Shown piece after piece: positions 55,574 through 62,871 of a DNA stretch of 64,000 nucleotides. This DNA comes from Pseudomonas sp. (GTDB lineage: Bacteria > Pseudomonadota > Gammaproteobacteria > Pseudomonadales > Pseudomonadaceae). A program made the translations under genes and the position numbers. Each line of letters starts with the position of its first letter. The first letter of the stretch is position 1. Location: NCBI GenBank assembly GCA_030603065.1, contig JAUVYN010000006.1, forward strand, positions 23,871 through 87,870, written 5' to 3'. The notes under the pieces are model-generated. The model was not told the DNA's origin and ran no database searches. It was given only the letters and a program-made list of their open reading frames with translations.

Positions 55574-55602
55574 CGTAGGCAAGGGTGTCATTTCACGAAT
55601 GG
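55561..55602 (+). promoter_or_regulatory. Second copy of the bipartite operator, before fmdA
   Basis: CTACGTCA-AA-TGACGTAG (55561-55578) is a perfect 8-bp inverted repeat. It is followed by GCA, eight variable bases, ATTT, two variable bases and CGAATGG (55596-55602). Sequence and spacing match the element at 48341-48379. It overlaps the amiB stop codon (55571-55573) and lies 73 bases before the fmdA start, implying a separate internal promoter for fmdAB. GATAGT at 55623-55628 is a possible -10. Confidence 0.72.
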
Positions 55603-55674
55603 TCCGCGGCTGGAGGGTTGGCGATAGTGGATCCGCGGAGCATTCCGACCCCTATCTGCCTCAAGGAGCTGAAA

Positions 55675-56907
55675 ATGGCTGAAACCATCATCAAGATCGA
55701 CCTGAAAAAGTCGCCCTATGAAAATGACATGGTCCACAACCGCTGGCACCCGGATATCCCGATGGTCGCCACCGTCAAGCCGGGCGACGACTTCATCATC
55801 GAGTGCTACGACTGGACCGGCGGCCAGATCAAGAACGACGACAGCGCTGACGACGTGCGTGACGTCGACCTGTCCCAGGTGCATTTCCTCTCCGGCCCGG
55901 TTGGCGTGGAGGGCTGCGAGCCTGGCGACCTGCTCGAGGTGGACATCCTCGACATCGGTACCTTCGCAGAGAGCCAGTGGGGCTTCAACGGCTTCTTCTC
56001 CAAGCAGAATGGCGGTGGCTTTCTGACCGAACACTTCCCGGAAGCGCAGAAGTCGATCTGGGACTTCAACGGCATGTTCACCAAGTCGCGTCACATTCCC
56101 AATGTCGAGTTCGCCGGCCTGATCCACCCGGGTCTGATCGGCTGTCTGCCCTCTAAGGAAATGCTCGAGGAGTGGAACAAGCGCGAGACCGAACTGTTCG
56201 AGACCGATCCCGAGCGCGTGCCGGGGCTGGTCAACCTGCCTTTTGCCGACACCGCGCACATGGGCCGCATGACCGGCGATGACAAGGCCAAGGCCGCCGC
56301 CGAAGGCGCACGCACCGTGCCGCCGCGCGAGCATGGCGGCAACTGCGACATCAAGGACCTTTCCCGCGGCGCCAAGGTATACTTCCCGGTCTATGTGAAG
56401 GGCGGCGGACTGTCAGTCGGCGACCTGCACTTCAGCCAGGGCGACGGCGAGATCACCTTCTGTGGCGCCATCGAGATGGCCGGCTGGATTCACCTGCGGG
56501 TCAACCTGATCAAGGACGGCATGGCCAAGTACGGCATCAAGAACCCGATCTTCAAGCCCAGCCCGATCAAGCCGCGCTACGACGACTACGTGATCTTCGA
56601 AGGTATTTCGGTAGACGAACAGGGCAAGCAGCACTACCTGGACGTGCATATTGCCTACCGCCAGGCCTGCCTGAACGCCATCGAATACATGACCAAGTTC
56701 GGCTACAGCCGCGCCCAGGCCTATGCGATTCTCGGTTGCGCGCCGGTGGAAGGTCATATCAGCGGCGTGGTCGACGTGCCCAACGCCTGCGCCACCCTGT
56801 GGCTGCCGACGGGAATCTTCGACTTCGACATCAACCCCAGCGCCAGTGGCCCGCAGGCCAAGGCCTCAGGTGGCATGGACGTACCGCTGTCGAAGGACAA
56901 GGAGTAA
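55675..56907 (+). CDS. fmdA: Formamidase FmdA (EC 3.5.1.49)
   Basis: A 410-residue FmdA/AmdA-family enzyme that hydrolyses formamide (and some acetamide) to formate and ammonia. Length fits Methylophilus FmdA (about 407). Family stretches include NRWHPDIPMVATVKPGD, AGLIHPGLIGCLPS and GGNCDIKDLSRGAKVYFPVYV. AAGGAG at 55663-55668 fixes the start at 55675, although the frame is open to 55585. It is unrelated to AmiE in fold, so the locus holds two distinct amidases. Confidence 0.94.
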   Translation: MAETIIKIDLKKSPYENDMVHNRWHPDIPMVATVKPGDDFIIECYDWTGGQIKNDDSADDVRDVDLSQVHFLSGPVGVEGCEPGDLLEVDILDIGTFAESQWGFNGFFSKQNGGGFLTEHFPEAQKSIWDFNGMFTKSRHIPNVEFAGLIHPGLIGCLPSKEMLEEWNKRETELFETDPERVPGLVNLPFADTAHMGRMTGDDKAKAAAEGARTVPPREHGGNCDIKDLSRGAKVYFPVYVKGGGLSVGDLHFSQGDGEITFCGAIEMAGWIHLRVNLIKDGMAKYGIKNPIFKPSPIKPRYDDYVIFEGISVDEQGKQHYLDVHIAYRQACLNAIEYMTKFGYSRAQAYAILGCAPVEGHISGVVDVPNACATLWLPTGIFDFDINPSASGPQAKASGGMDVPLSKDKE

Positions 56908-56913
56908 CCGGCC

Positions 56914-57282
56914 ATGCCCGTGTACGACTACAAGTGCCGCGAGCACGGCCTGTTCTACGCCCTCGCCACCCTGGACGAGTTCGATCAGCCGCAGCCCTGC
57001 CCGGACTGCGGCGAGCTCTCGGCCAAGGTGATCCTGCTGCCGACCAACGTGTTCAAGGTCGACGACACCGAGCGCAAGGCGCGCGATCGCAACGAGAAGG
57101 CCATGCACAGTCCGATCCTGTCGACGCCCGACTACCGCGCCGAGGAGCAGGCCAGGCATGAGCACAAGCACGGCAAGGGTTGTGGTTGCGCCCATCAGAA
57201 GATCGGCAAATCCAAGCTGTTCTGGACCGCCGACGGGAAAAAGATGTTCCCGTCAGCCAGGCCATGGATGATCAGTCACTGA
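56914..57282 (+). CDS. fmdB: FmdB-type zinc-ribbon regulator
   Basis: A 122-residue protein. The FmdB/CxxC_CXXC zinc ribbon is at the N-terminus (MPVYDYKCREHGLFYAL, QPCPDCGE), followed by a His/Cys-rich middle (HEHKHGKGCGCAH) and a short tail. In Methylophilus, FmdB is a putative regulator of formamidase. It begins 6 bases after fmdA. Confidence 0.88.
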   Translation: MPVYDYKCREHGLFYALATLDEFDQPQPCPDCGELSAKVILLPTNVFKVDDTERKARDRNEKAMHSPILSTPDYRAEEQARHEHKHGKGCGCAHQKIGKSKLFWTADGKKMFPSARPWMISH

Positions 57283-57293
57283 AGGGGACCTGC

Positions 57294-57326
57294 CATGCAA
57301 AGCCCCGCTATGCGCGGCTTTGCATG
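57294..57326 (+). terminator. Hairpin after fmdB
   Basis: A perfect 11-bp stem, CATGCAAAGCC (57294-57304) and GGCTTTGCATG (57316-57326), with an 11-base centre that can fold further, begins 12 bases after the fmdB stop. There is no T-tract, so it may act as a processing site or a factor-aided terminator. Confidence 0.5.
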
Positions 57327-57393
57327 GCGTCGTGCCGTCGAGCTGTTTAAGCTGAGTACAGGTACTCAACAGCGGAAACATGCGGGACCGGCC

Positions 57394-58252
57394 ATGCCCA
57401 CCTTTACCGACAAACTCAATACTCTGGCAAACCACCTTTGGGCGCTGGCGCCGCTGAGCAGGCAACCGGCTGACGTGGCCAGTATCGGCCTCGTTGCCCA
57501 CCGTGGCGCGCATGGGCGCAGGGGCGACGGGGCGATGATCCACTTCAGTGGCCTGCGTGATGCGTGGCGCGCATGGGCGCAGGGGCGACGGCAGGGTGCT
57601 GGAGAATACTCTGGAAGCATTCGAGGTTTGTCTGGAAAGCGGCGTCTGGGGCGCTGAGATGGATATTCGACTCACCCGCGACGGGGAGCCGGTCGTGCAC
57701 CATGATGCGCACTGTGGTCGGCTTTTCAACCGGCCGGATATCGTGGTAGCCGAGACACGTTTCCGTGATCTCCGGCAGGCGCTGCCGCAGATTCCGCATC
57801 TGGATGAGGTGCTTCAATTGAACGCCGGGCGGATGCACCTGATGCTGGAGATCAAGGAATCCTGGCGGCTGCGTTCCGGGCTGCCCCAACCGATCACCCC
57901 CTGGCTGCAATCGCTGACCCCCGGCACGGATTATCACCTGCTCAGTCTGGTGCCTGATCATCTTGAAGGATTCAAAAGTATTCCGCGTTCGGCCTTTGTA
58001 GACGTGGCCGAGGGCAATACGGATGAGATCCTTCGACTGAATCGGGACCTGGGTCATGGAGCGATTGCCGGTTCTTTCGCGCTCATCGGAGCGAAACGTC
58101 TACGTCACCTGCGTGAAGAGGGCCGCAAGGTTGGCACCGGCATGGTCGAGAACCCCTACGTGCTGAATCGCGAAGCGAACCGAGGTGTGGACTGGGTGTT
58201 CACGGACAACATCCTCCAGCTTCACCGCGCCCTTCCGCTACAGGCGAAGTAG
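57394..58252 (+). pseudogene. Glycerophosphodiester phosphodiesterase, frameshifted by a 61-bp insertion
   Basis: The N-terminal part starts at ATG 57394 (MPTFTDKLNTLANHLWALAP) and reaches the active-site motif VAHRGAHGRRGDG. It then runs into an insertion, and the rest (RVLENTLEAFEVCLESGVWGAEMDIRLTRDGEPVVHHD, to the stop at 58252) is in a different frame. Removing 61 bases between the two repeat copies (57502-57530, 57563-57591) restores one reading frame of about 265 codons with a complete GDPD catalytic set (HRG, ENT, E-D, HHD). The enzyme would cleave glycerophosphodiesters to glycerol-3-phosphate. As it stands the gene is broken; an ATG in the second frame (57548) would make a protein lacking the first catalytic His region in its native context. 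Confidence 0.8.
57502..57591 (+). repeat. 29-bp direct repeat with 32-bp spacer inside the GDPD gene
   Basis: Bases 57502-57530 and 57563-57591 are identical, 61 bases apart. The unique 32 bases between them contain a small palindrome (CCACTTCAGTGG, 57540-57551). Recombination or slippage between the copies would remove exactly 61 bases and repair the reading frame. Confidence 0.9.
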
Positions 58253-58266
58253 CGCGGCGTTCCTTA

Positions 58267-59118
58267 TCACAGGCTTGCAGCTCGTAGCCTTTCGTAGCGC
58301 TTGTTCACGGCTTCCATCTGCAGGCTCAACTCTGCAAGGGAGGCGTTCAGATCGGCCAGTTGGCAGGGCATCGCGCGTTCCAGCTTCGCACTGGGGTGTG
58401 TCAGATAGGATATGAGCAGGGGAATCAGCAAATAGATGCTGCGTACGCCGTTGACCGGATAAGTGGGGTCGTAAGACGCCAGGCGGTTGTTACGCAAAGT
58501 GTGCATTAGCCTAATACCCAGCTCCCTGTCTGAATAGTCAGCCAGCATCCGGTCCATGGGCTGCGGCCCGGAAGGCTGTAACGAGCCCGGCGTCCCGCCC
58601 AATTCGCGGGGCAGGAAGAGGGCGGTCAGCCGGCCGCAACACATGCCCTTGATGTTGTCAGCAGCCCTTGAGAAGTACAGGGCGCGCTGATAGAGGGAGT
58701 CGGAAGCATCCAGACACTGCACCGCACTGATATTCAGCGCCCTCAACGTAGGGACCTTTCTGTGTGCTCGGTAGGCATCGATCATGGTGGAACGGGCCGC
58801 CACGAAGTCGGTAGCCGCCTTGAATAGGCCGTATGTGTCGGGGCACAGATCCTCTAACAGCCAGCGCGAATACAGCCTGCTGACCAGTTCCGCGAGCATG
58901 CGTTCGGTTGACATCTCGCTCGCACGGCCGAGCTGATGCTTCCCCAGACCGGCGCGCGTGACATCGTCCAGCATCATCACCAGCACGTCCAGGCCAGTGG
59001 ACCATGGTCCCAACAATGCCGACCCGAGGGCGCGGGCCGCTTCCTCCGCTGTCATGTTGCTATGGTGGACGTCGAGCAGCGGCTGGCTGAGCCGATAAAG
59101 GTGCTGATGGTTTTCCAT
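58267..59118 (-). CDS. Protein of unknown function, mostly helical
   Basis: A 283-residue cytosolic-looking protein. I do not recognise it. It is rich in predicted helices (LGSALLGPWSTGLDVLVMMLDDVTRAG; AELVSRLYSRWLLEDLCPD), has no TM segment or signal, and ends in a coiled-coil-like stretch (LNASLAELSLQMEAVNKRYERLRA). I chose ATG 59118 (MENHQHLYRL); the frame is open to 59247, but the extra codons look non-coding. It is convergent with the broken GDPD gene and divergent from the stressosome operon. Confidence 0.55.
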   Translation of the reverse strand: MENHQHLYRLSQPLLDVHHSNMTAEEAARALGSALLGPWSTGLDVLVMMLDDVTRAGLGKHQLGRASEMSTERMLAELVSRLYSRWLLEDLCPDTYGLFKAATDFVAARSTMIDAYRAHRKVPTLRALNISAVQCLDASDSLYQRALYFSRAADNIKGMCCGRLTALFLPRELGGTPGSLQPSGPQPMDRMLADYSDRELGIRLMHTLRNNRLASYDPTYPVNGVRSIYLLIPLLISYLTHPSAKLERAMPCQLADLNASLAELSLQMEAVNKRYERLRAASL

Positions 59119-59432
59119 CCTGTTCCGGGCCTCGCATGTTTTCCGGGTTGGTTCCCAACCCAAGCAAAAACAGCGCCAAGCCTGCGCATCGGCCACCAGG
59201 CCACGGCTGGCGGCAGTCCGGCTGCTCTCCGTGTCGGAACGCGTCACTTGGCTGCCAAATTTTGGTCATGTCGTCCGGGGCGTATCAGATCGACGACTGC
59301 TCGTCGCTGGCAGTTGGCAAGCTTTTCACGAGGATGTATCGTCCCGCCCTTTGCCCATATGCCCTGTCATGTTCTGAAACTTTTCGTCCGCTTCGGGGTA
59401 TAAGAAAACATCATCAAGAGGAGCTGTCGAAC
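59119..59432. other. Divergent gap upstream of the stressosome operon
   Basis: 314 bases without a supported gene. Just before rsbR there is TATAAG (59399-59404), a good -10, with GAAACT 17 bases upstream (59376-59381) as a weak -35. The GAAACTTTT / GGTAT spacing also faintly recalls an ECF-type promoter. An AAGAGGAG ribosome site follows at 59416-59424. Nothing else stands out. Confidence 0.4.
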
Positions 59433-60251
59433 ATGGAAGCCTTGCTGCCGAAAACTCTTAGCACCGTTCGTGACAACGAAGCGGCCATCGTAAACAGCTG
59501 GATCGATAGCCTCGCCGGACCGGGTTCCGCCTGGCAGGAAAACGAACTGCGTCAACATACCCAGGAGTTCATTCGACTGTTGCTGCAGGGCGCTTCGGCT
59601 GCAGGCGCGGGCAGTCTCTCTGGGGAAGGCTGGAGCGACATGCGTGCCTACCTCGAGCGGCTTTCCGCCAGTCGGGCGGTACAGGGCTTCACTTCACAGC
59701 AGACCGCCGGCTTCGTCTTCTCCGCCAAGCGCCCGATGTTCTCCCTGCTGCAGAACGAGCCGGATCAGCTTTGGGCATTGTCAGAGCTGATCGACGAGCT
59801 GGGTCTTTATACGGTCAGGGTGTTCCAGAAAACCCGCGAAGAAATCATTCAGCGGCAACAGGAGGAGCTGCTCGAGCTTTCCACCCCGGTGGTCAAGCTA
59901 TGGGACGGAATCCTCGCATTACCCATGATCGGTACTCTGGACTCCCAGCGCACTCAGGTGGTTATGGAGACGCTGCTTCAGCGCATCGTCGAGACCGGTT
60001 CGGAGGTTGCCATCATCGACATCACCGGGGTACCCACTGTAGATACCCTGGTTGCTCAGCATCTGCTCAAGACGGTTACTGCCATCCGTCTCATGGGCGC
60101 TGATTGCATCATCAGCGGCATTCGACCGCAGATCGCCCAGACCATCGTTCACCTGGGGCTGGATCTCGAAGGGATCGACACCAAGGCTTCGCTCGCTGAT
60201 GCGCTGCGTCTGGCGCTCAAGCGCTCCGGGTTGAGCATCAGCGAGGCCTGA
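59433..60251 (+). CDS. rsbR: Stressosome RsbR-type STAS protein
   Basis: A 272-residue protein with an N-terminal helical sensor domain (about residues 1-150) of the RsbR/RsbRD type and a C-terminal STAS domain (LSTPVVKLWDGILALPMIGTLDSQRTQ, IIDITGVPTVDTLVAQHLL). In known stressosomes RsbR binds RsbS, and RsbT phosphorylates conserved Ser/Thr in this STAS domain; Thr in VPTVDT is such a candidate. A strong ribosome site (AAGAGGAG) sets the start. It begins an operon with rsbS and rsbT. Confidence 0.9.
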   Translation: MEALLPKTLSTVRDNEAAIVNSWIDSLAGPGSAWQENELRQHTQEFIRLLLQGASAAGAGSLSGEGWSDMRAYLERLSASRAVQGFTSQQTAGFVFSAKRPMFSLLQNEPDQLWALSELIDELGLYTVRVFQKTREEIIQRQQEELLELSTPVVKLWDGILALPMIGTLDSQRTQVVMETLLQRIVETGSEVAIIDITGVPTVDTLVAQHLLKTVTAIRLMGADCIISGIRPQIAQTIVHLGLDLEGIDTKASLADALRLALKRSGLSISEA

Positions 60252-60253
60252 CA

Positions 60254-60619
60254 ATGGAGCGTATCCCAATTCTGAGAATGGGCGAGTTCCTGCTCGTTAC
60301 CATTCAGGTAGACCTGCACGATCAATTGGCCCTGAACCTGCAGGAGGATCTGGCGGAGAAAATCAGCGCGACCTCGGCGCGTGCAGTGTTGATCGACATA
60401 TCCTCGGTTGACATGGTCGATTCCTTCATCGGCCGGATGATTGCTTCGATTTCAGCCCTGTCGCGCATCATGGACGCGGAAACCGTCATCGTCGGTATGC
60501 AGCCTGCAGTGGCTATCACACTGGTCGAACTGGGCCTTACCCTTGAAGGGGTGAGTACCGCGCTCGACGTGGAACGCGGCATGGCGCGCCTGCGGGCTCG
60601 GATGAATCATGAACGCTGA
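60254..60619 (+). CDS. rsbS: Stressosome RsbS-type STAS protein
   Basis: A 121-residue single STAS domain. IDISSVDMVDSFIGRMIA contains Ser57, the likely equivalent of the RsbS serine that RsbT phosphorylates to release itself. It starts two bases after rsbR and overlaps rsbT by 11 bases. Confidence 0.92.
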   Translation: MERIPILRMGEFLLVTIQVDLHDQLALNLQEDLAEKISATSARAVLIDISSVDMVDSFIGRMIASISALSRIMDAETVIVGMQPAVAITLVELGLTLEGVSTALDVERGMARLRARMNHER

Positions 60620-61013
60620 GTCCGGCGGATCGATGCCGGTCGTCACCGAGAACGATGTGGTCCACGCTCGTCAGGCTGCTCGGCGACTGGCCCAGCAGTG
60701 TGGACTGCGTCTGGTGGACCAGACCAAGCTCGTCACGGCGGTGAGCGAGCTGGCGCGTAATACGGTGGTTTACGGCAAGGGCGGGACCATGGCCTGGCAG
60801 GTTCTTGAAAATGGTGTTCGAAAGGGGCTTCGTCTCGTGTTCGAGGATCAGGGCCCAGGCATAGCCGATCTGCAACTGGCGCTGACCGATGGCTGGACAT
60901 CGGGTCGGGGGCTGGGTCTGGGCTTGACTGGCGCCAGACGTCTGGTCGATGAGTTCGAGATCGACAGCGCCCCGAACGAGGGTACGCGGGTGGCCATTAT
61001 CAAATGGATGTGA
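60609..61013 (+). CDS. rsbT: RsbT-type serine kinase / switch protein
   Basis: A 134-residue GHKL ATPase: N box SELARNTVVYGKGG, G1 FEDQGPGIAD and G2 SGRGLGLGLTGARRLVDEF. In stressosomes this kinase phosphorylates RsbS and RsbR, then leaves to switch on a downstream phosphatase. It overlaps the next gene by ten bases. Confidence 0.93.
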   Translation: MNAESGGSMPVVTENDVVHARQAARRLAQQCGLRLVDQTKLVTAVSELARNTVVYGKGGTMAWQVLENGVRKGLRLVFEDQGPGIADLQLALTDGWTSGRGLGLGLTGARRLVDEFEIDSAPNEGTRVAIIKWM

Positions 61014-62008
61014 GTTACACAGGAGCTTTGACCTGCGTTGTCCCGGTGATAGAAACAAGCCAGGTGGGCGCTGCGCGTCGCAGCGCGCTGCGGCTCGCGC
61101 AACAGGCGGGGCTCGGCGAAGCGGATGCTGGCCGAGCTGCCTTGGTCGCAACCGAGCTGGCAACGAATCTGCTCAAGCATGCCGGCGGCGGTGCGCTCCA
61201 CCTTCAGCCGGTTCCGGGGGTTGGGGGGCAAGGTCTGGAGATCATCTCGGTCGACCGCGGGCCGGGATTCTGCATTCAGCAATGCCTCGCCGACGGTTAT
61301 TCCAGCCGCGGAACCCAGGGCATCGGGCTGGGTGCGCTGTTACGCCAGTCGCAGGTTTTCGACGCCTATTCCGATAGCACGGGCTCGGTTGTAATGGCGC
61401 GCATATACGGCCCGGAAATCCGGGACCTGCGAGTCGGCGCAAGCTATCATGCCATGTCTGGCCAGCCCCACAGTGGTGATGCATGGCACCTTGCGATCGA
61501 GGCGCACAATGTTGCGGCCCTGGTGGTCGATGGGCTCGGTCATGGCAGGGAGGCCGCGGAAGCCGCCGGGCGCGCCGTTCAGGCGTTCGCCGGGAGCCCC
61601 GCTCGTGATCCGGTCGGGCAACTGCAGGAAATGCACTCCGCGTTGGCGGGCACCCGGGGCGGGGCTGCGGCGATCGCGCTCTTCAATCGTGTCGGGCAAT
61701 CGCTGCGCTTCGCCGGTATCGGCAATGTTGGCGCGCGGGTCGTCGGTCCTGGTCAAACCCGGGGGCTCGCGTCCATGCCAGGTATCGTTGGCGTGCAGCT
61801 TCGGCGACCGCAGAGTTTCGATCAGGCCATTGTCGCTGGTCAGTTTCTGGTGATGTTTACTGATGGGATACAGTCGCGCTGGGATCTTTCCGTTTATCCA
61901 GGGATCTTCAGTCGACATCCGGCCGTAATCGCAGCGGTCCTTCATCGAGACTTTTGTAGAGGGCGGGACGACGCGACGGTCATGGTTATAGCCCTGGGGG
62001 AAATGTAG
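61004..62008 (+). CDS. GHKL-ATPase plus SpoIIE-type PP2C phosphatase (RsbX/RsbU-like)
   Basis: A 334-residue two-domain protein. Residues about 1-135 form a second RsbT-like ATP-binding domain (VATELATNLLKHAGGG, DRGPGFCIQ, RGTQGIGLGALL). Residues about 145-334 form a SpoIIE/PP2C phosphatase (ALVVDGLGHGREAAEAAGRAVQAF, LVMFTDGIQSRWD, GRDDATVMVIAL). The PP2C part resembles RsbX, which resets RsbR and RsbS by dephosphorylation. The gene position after rsbT supports that. Its stop overlaps the next start (TAGTG). Confidence 0.87.
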   Translation: MDVSYTGALTCVVPVIETSQVGAARRSALRLAQQAGLGEADAGRAALVATELATNLLKHAGGGALHLQPVPGVGGQGLEIISVDRGPGFCIQQCLADGYSSRGTQGIGLGALLRQSQVFDAYSDSTGSVVMARIYGPEIRDLRVGASYHAMSGQPHSGDAWHLAIEAHNVAALVVDGLGHGREAAEAAGRAVQAFAGSPARDPVGQLQEMHSALAGTRGGAAAIALFNRVGQSLRFAGIGNVGARVVGPGQTRGLASMPGIVGVQLRRPQSFDQAIVAGQFLVMFTDGIQSRWDLSVYPGIFSRHPAVIAAVLHRDFCRGRDDATVMVIALGEM

Positions 62009-62871
62009 TGCACGACAGGGAAATCGAAACCAGCGAGCAGCAGATCCAGCGCTTGAGCGCTGAGGTCGCCGCCCTGCAGTCCGAACTGGAAGAAACCAAC
62101 CAGGGCGTACTTGCACTCTATGCAGAGCTGGATGTTCAGGCGGAACAGCTGCGCCAGGCATCGGACCTGAAAAGCCGTTTTCTGTCCTACATGAGTCATG
62201 AGTTTCGTACGCCGCTCGGATCCATTCTAAGCATTGCTCGGCTGCTGACCGACGAGCTCGATGGCCCACTCAGTGAAGAACAACACCGGCAGGTCGAGTT
62301 CATTACCTCCTCCGCCAGAGAGTTGAACGAGATGGTCAGCGATTTGCTCGATCTGGCCAAGATCGAGGCGGGGCGAATCAGCATATCCCCGGCCTGGTTC
62401 GATATGCTCGATCTGTTCGCGGCACTGAGGGGCATGTTTCGCCCGATCGTCGACTCCAAGTCGGTGGACCTCATCCTGGAAGAGCCAGCAGACTTTCCCC
62501 GTCTTTACACCGACGACAAGAAGCTTGCGCAGATACTGCGCAATTTCATCTCCAACGCACTGAAGTTCACCGAAAGCGGCTCGGTCCGCGTAACCGCCCA
62601 GCTTCATGGCGATGACCACGTGCGCTTCTGTGTTACCGATACCGGTATCGGTATCCCCCATGAGCTACAGCACACCCTGTTCGAGGACTTCGCCCAGGTT
62701 GACTCGCCACTGCAGAAAAAACTTCGGGGTACCGGGCTCGGGCTTTCCCTGTGCAAGCGGTTCGCCGAATTGCTCGGCGGTGAAGTCGGCATGGAAAGCG
62801 AACCTGGCCGCGGCTCGTCGTTCCACGTGACGGTTCCCAAGAGGCTCGAAGAGGTCCGGCAGGATGCCTGA
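62008..62871 (+). CDS. Cytosolic histidine kinase of the stressosome operon
   Basis: A 287-residue kinase starting with GTG in the overlap TAGTG. An N-terminal coiled coil (QIQRLSAEVAALQSELEET) leads to HisKA (FLSYMSHEFRTPLGSILSIA) and HATPase_c (NFISNALKFTESG, VTDTGIGIP, GTGLGLSLCKRFAELLGG). It has no TM or sensory domain, so its input must come from partner proteins, probably the upstream stressosome proteins. Its end overlaps the next gene by eight bases. Confidence 0.9.
   Translation: MHDREIETSEQQIQRLSAEVAALQSELEETNQGVLALYAELDVQAEQLRQASDLKSRFLSYMSHEFRTPLGSILSIARLLTDELDGPLSEEQHRQVEFITSSARELNEMVSDLLDLAKIEAGRISISPAWFDMLDLFAALRGMFRPIVDSKSVDLILEEPADFPRLYTDDKKLAQILRNFISNALKFTESGSVRVTAQLHGDDHVRFCVTDTGIGIPHELQHTLFEDFAQVDSPLQKKLRGTGLGLSLCKRFAELLGGEVGMESEPGRGSSFHVTVPKRLEEVRQDA

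Noticed and set aside
57295-57657. Separate 120-residue gene between fmdB and the GDPD remainder
   Set aside because: Its first part lies in a hairpin and its second is the start of the GDPD frame; after the first repeat copy it reads non-native sequence. It is better treated as the 5' part of the broken GDPD gene.
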